DNA of 5,318 nt from Candidatus Moraniibacteriota bacterium (GTDB lineage Bacteria; Patescibacteriota; Minisyncoccia; Moranbacterales; GCA-2747515). Position 1 is the stretch's first letter. Each line of letters opens with the position of its first letter. The notes beneath the pieces were generated by a model. It was given only the letters and a program-made list of their open reading frames with translations. It was not told the DNA's origin and made no database searches. The stretch spans positions 1 to 5,318 of the forward strand of contig JALWAF010000171.1 of the NCBI GenBank assembly GCA_027016355.1. Direction: 5' to 3'. A program made the translations under genes and the position numbers. Shown piece after piece: positions 1-5,241 of the stretch.

Positions 1-1562
1 CCTCGTGCTATGTCATCCAATTCATCTTCCATCTTTGCTGTAAATTCATCATTGATATATTTTTCAAAATGAGCCCATAGGAAATCGCTTACAACTTCAC
101 CTGTATCAGTTGGTCGCAGTGCACTGCCTTCTTTTTCTACATAGCCACGTGTTTGAATTGTCCGAATAATAGAGGCATAGGTACTCGGTCGTCCGATGCC
201 ACGACTTTCTAACTCTTTGACAAGTCCGGCTTCAGAATATCGTGGAGGTGGTAGAGTTTCTTTTTCTTCAATATTGAATTTTTTGAGAGTTAGTTTTTCG
301 TCTTTTTGTACTTTGGGAACTTCGGTGTCTTCACCACGAGCTCCGGGGTCAGCTTCTAGCCAACCTAGAGAAATAATGCGTGAGCCAGTTACAGTAAAAT
401 CAGGGATTTTATCACCTTCAACATTTGCAATTATACGAGTCTGCTTTGTCTGAGCGTCTACCATCTGAGAGGCGATAGCTCGTGCACGAATTAGCGTGTA
501 TAATTTTTTCTGATCGGATGTTGTGCCCGCGTTTTCTACTTCAGCATGAGATGGTCGTACAGCTTCGTGGGCTTCTTGTGCATTTTTACTTTGTGATTTG
601 AATACTCGGTATTCATGTTTATCCTCGCCAAATTCACGGATAATTGTTTTTTTGATACCAGTTAGAGCTTCTTTGGATAGAGTTGTTGAATCAGTACGCA
701 TATAAGTAATGTGCCCGGCCTCATAGAGTTTTTGTGCTGTGCGCATAGTACGAGAAGGAGTAAATCCAAGTCGCGATGATGCAGTTTGTTGTAGGGTTGA
801 TGTAGTAAAAGGAGCTTTTGGTTTTCTTTTACGCGTGGATTCTTTTACGTCTTTTATAATCCAATTTCCTTTTTTTGCTTCTTTCTCAATTCTTTTAACC
901 TCCTTTTCTTCACGAGGTTCTTCTTTGCATGTAAGAGTTACATCGTCTTTATTTGCAGTTTTAAAATCAGCGCTAAGATTCCAGTATGTTTCAGGTTCAA
1001 AGGCGCGAATTTCTTTTTCGCGTTCTACTATAATATGCAGAGCAGGGGATTGAACTCGTCCTGCTGAGAGTCCGTATCTTACCTTTTTCCAAATAATTCC
1101 TGACAAATCATAACCTACAAGTCTATCTAATACTCGACGAGCTTCTTGGGCACGACGGAGATTTTGATCAATACGAGTAGGGTGTTTCATGGCTTCATTA
1201 ACAGCTTCTTTTGTAATTTCGTTGAATGTTACGCGTTGCATTCTAGACTTAGGGATGCCTGCATCTTTCAAAATCTCAGCAACATGCCATGCAATTGCTT
1301 CTCCCTCACGGTCAGGGTCGGTTGCAAGTATGATGCCCTCATCAGCCTTTTTGGCAAGGCGAATAAGCTCATCTACTACATTTTGTTTGTCTTCAGATAT
1401 AACATAGCGAGGCTTGAAATCATTTTCAGTATCGATCGCATCCTTATTTGATTTAGGTAAATCACGGATATGCCCAACACTAGAAGTAACTTTGTAACCA
1501 GTTCCAAGATATTTTTTAATTGTTTTTGTTTTTGTTGGGGACTCTACTATTAGTAGTTTCAT
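1..1562 (-). CDS. topA: DNA topoisomerase I (type IA), C-terminal end outside the window
   Basis: Type IA topoisomerase that relaxes negative supercoils by nicking one strand and passing the other through the break; acts in the cytoplasm on the chromosome. The 520 visible residues translate without interruption. The N-terminal Toprim domain shows the VESPTK motif with Glu7 and the metal-binding DPDREGE motif at residues 82-88. The catalytic tyrosine is Tyr287 in HITYMRTDS. It is followed by AHEAVRP (331-337) and RGIGRPST (454-461), all in the family order. The C-terminal part, including any zinc ribbons, is beyond the window edge, so the protein's full length is unknown. The start is the ATG whose product begins MKLLIVESPTK, matching other family members. 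No Shine-Dalgarno lies at normal distance; an AGGTG lies about 14 nt upstream. The identity is certain from the motifs. Confidence 0.97.
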   Translation of the reverse strand, partial: MKLLIVESPTKTKTIKKYLGTGYKVTSSVGHIRDLPKSNKDAIDTENDFKPRYVISEDKQNVVDELIRLAKKADEGIILATDPDREGEAIAWHVAEILKDAGIPKSRMQRVTFNEITKEAVNEAMKHPTRIDQNLRRAQEARRVLDRLVGYDLSGIIWKKVRYGLSAGRVQSPALHIIVEREKEIRAFEPETYWNLSADFKTANKDDVTLTCKEEPREEKEVKRIEKEAKKGNWIIKDVKESTRKRKPKAPFTTSTLQQTASSRLGFTPSRTMRTAQKLYEAGHITYMRTDSTTLSKEALTGIKKTIIREFGEDKHEYRVFKSQSKNAQEAHEAVRPSHAEVENAGTTSDQKKLYTLIRARAIASQMVDAQTKQTRIIANVEGDKIPDFTVTGSRIISLGWLEADPGARGEDTEVPKVQKDEKLTLKKFNIEEKETLPPPRYSEAGLVKELESRGIGRPSTYASIIRTIQTRGYVEKEGSALRPTDTGEVVSDFLWAHFEKYINDEFTAKMEDELDDIAR

Positions 1563-1580
1563 TATTTTTTATTATTCACC

Positions 1581-1692
1581 TGTCATTTCGACCGAATGTA
1601 TGTGAGTAGAGAAATCTCTAAACTAACGGTTTTAAAACATTTTTGTAGATTTGAGATCTCTTGACTTCATTAACGTTGCGCTCGAGATGACA
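1581..1692. repeat. Imperfect palindromic intergenic repeat (REP/MITE-like)
   Basis: The element begins TGTCATTTCGACCGAA and ends CTCGAGATGACA, so its termini are inverted copies (TGTCAT...ATGACA). Inner parts also pair: GAGAAATCTC near 1610-1619 against GAGATCTC at 1653-1660. The arms are about 40 nt each and clearly diverged in the middle, around a roughly 30-nt centre. From memory, the terminal sequence resembles a widespread family of intergenic palindromes that start TGTCATTTCGA and contain AGAAATCTC in many bacterial genomes. I see no coding capacity and no clear target-site duplication. It lies directly upstream of topA and may be transcribed as part of its leader. It looks like an old, decayed copy. 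Confidence 0.7.
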
Positions 1693-1701
1693 TATGATAG
1701 T

Positions 1702-1730
1702 TATATATGTATTATTCTCACAAAATACAA
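1702..1730 (-). promoter_or_regulatory. Weak candidate promoter for topA
   Basis: On the minus strand TTGTAT (1725-1730) lies 17 bp from TATATA (1702-1707). The -35 match is only partial, and AT-rich DNA gives such pairs by chance. If used, the topA transcript would start near 1695 and carry the whole palindromic repeat in a leader of about 130 nt. Confidence 0.25.
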
Positions 1731-1757
1731 TCAAAATTACATTTTGTCAAATTGCTA

Positions 1758-1786
1758 TTGACTCAAACAAAATATCATGCTACAAT
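1758..1786 (+). promoter_or_regulatory. Strong sigma70-type promoter of the membrane-protein cassette
   Basis: TTGACT (1758-1763) is followed by exactly 17 bp and then TACAAT (1781-1786), each one or two bases off the housekeeping consensus. This is the clearest promoter in the window. It predicts a transcript start near 1793 and a leader of about 55 nt before the ATG at 1848. It drives the two-gene plus-strand unit and points away from topA. Confidence 0.8.
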
Positions 1787-1832
1787 TCTTAGTTCGTAAA
1801 TTAACAAAAAAATATATTAAACTAATAATGCA

Positions 1833-1843
1833 GAGGAGGGAGG
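1833..1843 (+). promoter_or_regulatory. Strong double Shine-Dalgarno of the 190-residue membrane protein
   Basis: The purine run GAGGAGGGAGG contains two GGAGG-like cores, 4 and about 7 nt before the ATG at 1848. It fixes the start and suggests efficient translation, in contrast with topA, dprA and pth, which have no such site. Confidence 0.8.
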
Positions 1844-1847
1844 ATAA

Positions 1848-2420
1848 ATGAAAAAAATAAATGCAATGTTGTTATATATTGATATGATAACTTTAGGGCG
1901 TGTTCAGGCGTTCCAAGATTGGACACAAAGTATGTTTGGACTTGACTGTTTTTTCTGGGCAAAGTTGTTAACAAAAATTGCATTTATGACATATGTCTTG
2001 GAATATATAAAAGACATTGCTATTGAAAAAGTGGGTATATCGATTTTTATTAGTGTAGTGTGCATTCTGTGGGCTACGCAGGCATTTTACCGTGGAATGA
2101 ATTTTATAGAAAAAACAGAAAAAGATTGTGAAAAAAACAGGGAGGTATTAAATAAGCAATTTGTTCTATTAGTGATAAATAGATTGCTTTGTATAAAATT
2201 TTTGATTCTTTTTGTGGTATTGGTTACATTATTTCACGATATACCTATATTACTTGCTACGGCGTCGGTAAGTGTATTTTTTGCACATTATTTTGTCTCG
2301 TGTACACCATTACCGCCAAGTCAAAGTAAGGTTAAAACATGGCTAAAAAAGGCAAAAGAGAAAGTACAAGAAGCATTTTTACCAGAACCTGAGACATGTC
2401 CAGCAGCTTCATTTCAATAA
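1848..2420 (+). CDS. Unrecognised multi-spanning membrane protein (190 aa)
   Basis: I do not recognise a family. The 190-residue product has three convincing hydrophobic segments, at about residues 61-83, 112-129 and 131-152, the last two forming a tight hairpin around HDIP. The N-terminal region (about 1-55) is mixed, with aromatic residues and one moderately hydrophobic stretch. A charged segment at about 85-104 separates the first segment from the hairpin. After the last segment comes CTPLPP (152-157), then a Lys-rich amphipathic stretch (about 161-176) and a proline-containing tail. There is no signal peptide with a cleavage site. It is the first gene of a two-gene unit with its own strong promoter and Shine-Dalgarno; the next gene starts 20 bp after its stop. 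The promoter, ribosome site, compositional coherence and membrane pattern support a real gene. Its function is unknown. Confidence 0.82.
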   Translation: MKKINAMLLYIDMITLGRVQAFQDWTQSMFGLDCFFWAKLLTKIAFMTYVLEYIKDIAIEKVGISIFISVVCILWATQAFYRGMNFIEKTEKDCEKNREVLNKQFVLLVINRLLCIKFLILFVVLVTLFHDIPILLATASVSVFFAHYFVSCTPLPPSQSKVKTWLKKAKEKVQEAFLPEPETCPAASFQ

Positions 2421-2440
2421 TATTAAATTTGGAGAGAATT

Positions 2441-2608
2441 ATGCACAATATTATATTAGCTATGGTGCCAGGTATCTGTCTTATTATTATTGCTGCTTTA
2501 GTAGCAAAAATTGTCATTAAAATTGACGGTCACCTCGCAAAAAAAAGATGTCCAGTTTGCGGTAATGTAGAAAGCGAGACTTCTGGCAAACGTAGCCGTG
2601 ATTGGTAA
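2441..2608 (+). CDS. Small membrane protein with a cytosolic CPVCG knuckle (55 aa)
   Basis: A 55-residue protein of unknown function. One strong membrane segment spans about residues 3-26. It is followed by a basic stretch and the zinc-knuckle-like motif CPVCG at 37-41, then a polar, basic tail ending in RSRDW. Only one Cys-x-x-Cys pair is present, so a full four-cysteine zinc site would need a second subunit or partner. An in-frame ATG at 2396 overlaps the previous gene. The ATG at 2441 is preferred because GGAGAG lies 4-6 nt upstream and the product then starts directly with the membrane anchor. It is 20 bp downstream of the 190-residue membrane protein and upstream of a terminator, so the two are almost certainly co-transcribed and may form a complex. 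Confidence 0.75.
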   Translation: MHNIILAMVPGICLIIIAALVAKIVIKIDGHLAKKRCPVCGNVESETSGKRSRDW

Positions 2609-2622
2609 GTTCTGTGATTATT

Positions 2623-2666
2623 CCATCAACTACATTAATTGTGGTTGGTGGATTTTTTATTTTTTT
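2623..2666 (+). terminator. Intrinsic terminator of the membrane-protein cassette
   Basis: CCATCAACTACA (2623-2634) pairs with TGTGGTTGGTGG (2640-2651) over 12 positions, two of them G-U, around a 5-nt loop. A T-rich tail follows at 2653-2666 with only one interruption. It lies 14 bp after the last plus-strand stop codon. The T tail overlaps the dprA stop codon (2665-2667), so the two convergent units are packed with no spare sequence. The minus-strand side lacks a T run, so it is probably one-directional. Confidence 0.85.
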
Positions 2667-3783
2667 AGATTAAAATATATGTCTGATTCCCAATATTTTT
2701 TACAATCCCATCAATTTCCATCATTGTTAGTTCACTTGAAATTGTTGAAGTATCTAGTTTTGTTTGTTTTGAAATTATGTTTATTTGCACACCTTCTGGG
2801 TGTTTTTTTATTGTTTTGTATAGAATTTTTTGATTACCTGCTAGTGTAGTGGACAGGCATGCCTGTCCACTACTTTTTTGACCACTGTTTAAAACATTCT
2901 TAAAAATATTCAAAATATCATTAGCACAAAGCAGTGGTATTGCGTTTTTATCACGAATTAACATATTCGGACCTGCTGAGTTGGTTGCAAAAATTGAGCC
3001 TGGTAGAGCAAAGAGTTTTTTGCCAAATTTATAAGCATGAGATGCTGTGATAAGTGTGCCTGATTTTTTTGTCGCTTCTATAATCACTGTTGCATCTGTA
3101 AGTCCTGCCATTATGCGATTGCGAGCGGGGAATGTGCCTCGATTGGGTTGTGAGCCTATTGGGTATTCTGAGATAATTGTGCCACCGCTGTCTAGTATTT
3201 GTTTGGCAAGATTTATATGTGAGCGTGGTGTGATGGTTGTATCATCTATACCACCACCTAGGACTGCGATAGTTTTGCCGTTACTCTCGAGTGCTTGGCG
3301 ATGTGCTTGTGCGTCAGTTCCTAATGCTAATCCTGAAACTATCGTAATACCAGAGCGTGCCACATCACTTATGATTGATGAAATTGCGTGCTTGCCATAG
3401 TCACTGATTTTTCTAGAACCTACAACTGCAATTGATGGGGATTTAAGAGCATCTAAATTTCCACGTACATATAATAAAAATGGAGGGGAAGTGATAGTTT
3501 TTAAATTTTTAGGAAAATATTTGTCTTGTATTGTTGTGATTTGAATATCGGAATCTTGTAGTTTTTGGAATTCTGTAGCGGGGTCTATATTTTGTCTTTG
3601 ATTTACTATATCTTGAATAAGTTTTTTAGAAAATCCGGCGTCAGCAAGATCTCTGGACGTTGATTTCCAAGCATATTCAAAAGCATCAAAATGCTTAGCA
3701 ATAAGATATAGTTTTTTTGGTCCTATGCCAGAAATGAGATTAAAGGCGTTTATGTAAATGTGGTCATTATTTCTTGTTGACAT
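2665..3783 (-). CDS. dprA: DNA processing protein DprA (Smf)
   Basis: DprA binds incoming single-stranded DNA during natural transformation and loads RecA onto it; it is also kept in many bacteria of unknown competence. The 372-residue length is normal. A helix-hairpin-helix-like N-terminus contains LISGIGPKK (16-24). The Rossmann-like core carries VGSRKISDYGK (121-131), SGLALGTDAQAH (150-161), FPARNRI (218-224) and SGTLITA (241-247), the family signatures in order. A winged-helix-like C-terminal domain (about 318-372) is also present. Residues 304-313 (SSGQACLSTT), in the linker between core and C-terminal domain, are encoded by a perfect 28-bp palindrome. The start ATG has no Shine-Dalgarno but gives a normal N-terminus. 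dprA is often next to topA on the same strand; here a plus-strand cassette separates them. Confidence 0.97.
   Translation of the reverse strand: MSTRNNDHIYINAFNLISGIGPKKLYLIAKHFDAFEYAWKSTSRDLADAGFSKKLIQDIVNQRQNIDPATEFQKLQDSDIQITTIQDKYFPKNLKTITSPPFLLYVRGNLDALKSPSIAVVGSRKISDYGKHAISSIISDVARSGITIVSGLALGTDAQAHRQALESNGKTIAVLGGGIDDTTITPRSHINLAKQILDSGGTIISEYPIGSQPNRGTFPARNRIMAGLTDATVIIEATKKSGTLITASHAYKFGKKLFALPGSIFATNSAGPNMLIRDKNAIPLLCANDILNIFKNVLNSGQKSSGQACLSTTLAGNQKILYKTIKKHPEGVQINIISKQTKLDTSTISSELTMMEIDGIVKNIGNQTYILI
2846..2879. repeat. Perfect 28-bp palindrome plus T6, inside dprA
   Basis: Positions 2846-2873 are a perfect palindrome with half-site GTAGTGGACAGGCA, centred on GCATGC at 2857-2862. 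It is much richer in G and C than its surroundings. Six T residues follow on the plus strand (2874-2879), giving the form of an intrinsic terminator for transcription antisense to dprA. On the minus strand it is translated in frame as dprA residues 304-313. It lies in the expected interdomain linker, so the gene stays open. It may be an inserted palindromic repeat or a selected antisense terminator. Confidence 0.85.
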
Positions 3784-3805
3784 AAATTGGTATTTTTGCT
3801 ATAGT

Positions 3806-3814
3806 TTTATATCA
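3806..3814 (-). promoter_or_regulatory. Candidate extended -10 promoter of dprA
   Basis: On the minus strand the sequence TGATATAAA reads as an extended -10 (TG, one base, TATAAA). There is no good -35, which extended -10 promoters can lack. The transcript would start near 3799 and leave a leader of only about 16 nt before the ATG at 3783. Confidence 0.35.
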
Positions 3815-3829
3815 CACATTCAGATTAGT

Positions 3830-3955
3830 ATATAATTACAATTCCGTCCACAGCACAGATATTTCAGGTTCTCTCCTCCTTACCTGTGTGTCATTAATGT
3901 GGTTTGGGTTTCATATTATGAGATTCATTTTCTGTGGATGGAATTGTGATTATAT
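3830..3955. repeat. Long inverted repeat (24-bp arms, 78-nt centre) between dprA and the NYN gene
   Basis: The left arm (3830-3853) and right arm (3932-3955, starting CTGTGGATGGAATTG) are reverse complements at 22 of 24 positions. On the plus strand both exceptions are G-U pairs, so plus-strand RNA could form an uninterrupted 24-bp stem. Inside the 78-nt centre, CAGGT (3865-3869) and ACCTG (3882-3886) form a smaller hairpin whose loop contains TCCTCC. An 11-bp direct repeat, ATATTATGAGA, occurs at 3913-3923 and 3952-3962. It could be a structured leader of the NYN gene or a small mobile inverted-repeat element. It does not match any RNA family I know. Confidence 0.75.
3831..3836 (+). promoter_or_regulatory. 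Candidate -10 box for the NYN gene
   Basis: TATAAT is a perfect -10 hexamer on the plus strand, but no TTG-type -35 is found 16-18 bp upstream. It lies inside the left arm of the inverted repeat. Starting near 3843, the transcript would contain only about the inner 11 bp of the left arm, still able to pair with the right arm. Confidence 0.3.
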
Positions 3956-3988
3956 TATGAGAGAGTTATTTAACATAAAAAAGTATAA

Positions 3989-3995
3989 GGGAGGA
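3989..3995 (+). promoter_or_regulatory. Shine-Dalgarno that sets a GTG start for the NYN gene
   Basis: GGGAGGA places its GGAGG core 7 nt before GTG at 4002. The overlapping ATG at 4000 is followed at once by TGA and cannot be the start. Upstream in-frame ATG and GTG codons (3888, 3897, 3918, 3957) lack a ribosome site. Confidence 0.8.
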
Positions 3996-4001
3996 TTAAA
4001 T

Positions 4002-4553
4002 GTGAGGATTGCAATATTTATAGATGCGGCGAACAAATTTGGATTCGAGCGACATCTTAGATTAAGGATTGATTTAGAAGCACTCGATTCTTTTATATTG
4101 AATAAATATAAAAATTTTTCTCCGCAAATAAAAATAAAAAAATTTTTTACTCCAATTGAAAAAGGAAATGATTGGAAAAAAAATTCATATATCTCAAAAA
4201 TTCGTGGATTGCATTATGAAATCATTACGCAAATCATGAAAAATGTAAGAACACATAATCGAGATGCTGAAGGTAATCCCATATTTTATAAAAAATGTGA
4301 TATGGATGCCCGCATTGGATTTGAAATTGGCACAAGTTGGAAACAATTTGATACACTAGTTTTTATATGTGGAGATAGTGATTTTGCTAGTATCATGGAA
4401 ATCTTAGTAAAGAAGAAAAAGAAAATTTTTATAATAGCCTCACGAAATTCAATTGCAAAGGAGCTAATTGCTCTAGCAGTCAAATATGACAATATGGATG
4501 TCATAAATTTTGAAACTGAGGAAAAAATCATATATAGAAATAAGTACGATTGA
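4002..4553 (+). CDS. NYN-domain (LabA/DUF88-like) putative RNA nuclease, 183 aa
   Basis: NYN domains are PIN-like nuclease folds that use a cluster of acidic residues to bind metal and cut RNA; most bacterial members have no known substrate. This protein opens with VRIAIFIDAANKFGF, giving Asp8 and Asn11. It continues with CDMDARIGFE (Asp100, Asp102) and ends the core with FICGDSDFASIMEIL (Asp125, Asp127), the GDSDF signature. IIASRNSIAKELIALAVKYD (145-163 region) is the usual closing helix. All expected acidic positions are present, so it is probably active. The length fits a single-domain family member with no extra RNA-binding domain. The middle (about 40-95) is Lys-rich. The GTG start is chosen from the Shine-Dalgarno and the family N-terminus. 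It is a single-gene unit, divergent from dprA and convergent with pth, with a structured upstream region. Its target is unknown. Confidence 0.88.
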   Translation: MRIAIFIDAANKFGFERHLRLRIDLEALDSFILNKYKNFSPQIKIKKFFTPIEKGNDWKKNSYISKIRGLHYEIITQIMKNVRTHNRDAEGNPIFYKKCDMDARIGFEIGTSWKQFDTLVFICGDSDFASIMEILVKKKKKIFIIASRNSIAKELIALAVKYDNMDVINFETEEKIIYRNKYD

Positions 4554-4589
4554 GTCTATTACATTGTAATATCATGTAATAGACTTTTT
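4553..4589 (+). terminator. Intrinsic terminator of the NYN gene, overlapping the 3' end of pth
   Basis: AGTCTATTACAT (4553-4564) and ATGTAATAGACT (4574-4585) form a perfect 12-bp stem with a 9-nt loop, followed by TTTTT and then ATTTT on the plus strand. The stem starts at the last base of the NYN stop codon. Its right arm codes for the last residues of Pth, and the pth stop codon lies at 4572-4574. A hairpin also forms in pth mRNA, but no T run follows it on that strand. Confidence 0.85.
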
Positions 4590-5135
4590 ATTTTGTAGAT
4601 TTTTAAAATCGGACTTTATAAAATGTTCGAATGTATTTTGTAGTAGCCTGTGCTCGTTTTTTGAAAAATTTTGTAAAACAAATTTATCACCAGTTATTTC
4701 TCCTCGTGACTCGCGACCTCCTGTTTTTTCCACTCCGATACGCAAACGTGTGAAATTTTGTGTACCCAGCAAATCAATTATGTGTTGCACCCCATTATGT
4801 CCTGCAGATGAAGAGTTGTGTGATATTTTGTAATTGCCGATTTCAATGTCAAGATCATCAGCCACTACAATAATGTCCTGTGGTGTCATTTTGAAAAAAT
4901 CAATAATAGCACGAACACTATGTCCGGAGCAATTCATAAATGTTTGAGGCTTTGCTAAGATATATTTTGCGTTTTCAATAAATCCTTCTGTAGTGTCAGC
5001 ATTGAATTTTTTGCTATAAGAAAATTCTGGTAATTTATATTGCTGTTGTAGAAAATCTAAAAATAAAAATCCAGCATTATGTCTGTTATTTATATATTCT
5101 TTTCCAGGATTTCCTAGTCCTATTATTAGTTTCAT
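4572..5135 (-). CDS. pth: Peptidyl-tRNA hydrolase
   Basis: Pth cleaves the ester bond of peptidyl-tRNAs released from stalled ribosomes, recycling tRNA; it is a monomeric cytosolic enzyme and usually essential. The 187 residues match the usual length of about 190. IGLGNPGKEY (5-14) leads to the catalytic His19 in NNRHNAGF. KPQTFMNCSG (62-71) contains Asn68. VVADDLDIEIG (90-100) contains Asp93, the residue that orients the histidine. SAGHNGVQ (110-117) gives His113 and Asn114 of the substrate site, and RLRIGV (130-135) follows. All key residues are present. The start ATG gives the standard MKLIIGLGNPG beginning, but no Shine-Dalgarno precedes it. The C-terminal codons form one arm of the terminator of the convergent NYN gene. 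It may follow the partial gene at 5242 in one transcript, though the 106-bp gap also holds a possible promoter. Confidence 0.98.
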   Translation of the reverse strand: MKLIIGLGNPGKEYINNRHNAGFLFLDFLQQQYKLPEFSYSKKFNADTTEGFIENAKYILAKPQTFMNCSGHSVRAIIDFFKMTPQDIIVVADDLDIEIGNYKISHNSSSAGHNGVQHIIDLLGTQNFTRLRIGVEKTGGRESRGEITGDKFVLQNFSKNEHRLLQNTFEHFIKSDFKNLQNKKSIT

Positions 5136-5164
5136 ATATTATTAGTATGTTAGTAAGTGGTACA

Positions 5165-5194
5165 TTAATATGATGGTTTTGGACAAAGACTCAA
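5165..5194 (-). promoter_or_regulatory. Candidate promoter for pth
   Basis: On the minus strand TTGAGT (5189-5194) lies 18 bp from TATTAA (5165-5170), each 4 of 6 to consensus. The -10 box ends 30 bp before the pth ATG. It is plausible but not strong, and pth could instead be read from the upstream gene. Confidence 0.3.
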
Positions 5195-5241
5195 TCTTGA
5201 AAGTCATTTGATGAAATATGTAAAGTTGTGCCTTATGGATG

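Noticed and set aside
196..1451. Several plus-strand open frames of 72-104 codons
   Set aside because: They lie opposite topA, whose own frame is continuous and fully motif-supported; they have no ribosome sites or recognisable domains.
2396..2440. Upstream in-frame ATG for the 55-residue membrane protein
   Set aside because: It overlaps the preceding gene and lacks a ribosome site; the ATG at 2441 has GGAGAG at proper spacing.
2332..2517. Minus-strand 61-codon frame rich in hydrophobic residues
   Set aside because: It is antisense to the two membrane-protein genes; its hydrophobicity mirrors their codons, and no ribosome site precedes it.
2598..3400. Plus-strand frames at 2598-2849 and 3047-3400
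   Set aside because: They lie opposite dprA and reflect its codon pattern. The first also runs through the cassette terminator.
3820..3867. Minus-strand mini-frame from CTG after an AAGGAGG in the hairpin loop, whose peptide resembles the one read from the other arm
   Set aside because: The resemblance follows automatically from the two arms being copies of one sequence, and the start would have to be a rare CTG.
3830..3960. 6S RNA, signal recognition particle RNA or a known riboswitch
   Set aside because: There is no GGAAG-type SRP apical motif, the length and centre do not fit 6S RNA, and no known aptamer consensus is visible.
3888..4001. Longer NYN reading frame from GTG 3888 or ATG 3897, 3918 or 3957, adding 15-38 residues
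   Set aside because: None has a ribosome site, the extension would run through the inverted-repeat arm, and the NYN fold begins right after the GTG at 4002, which has an ideal Shine-Dalgarno.
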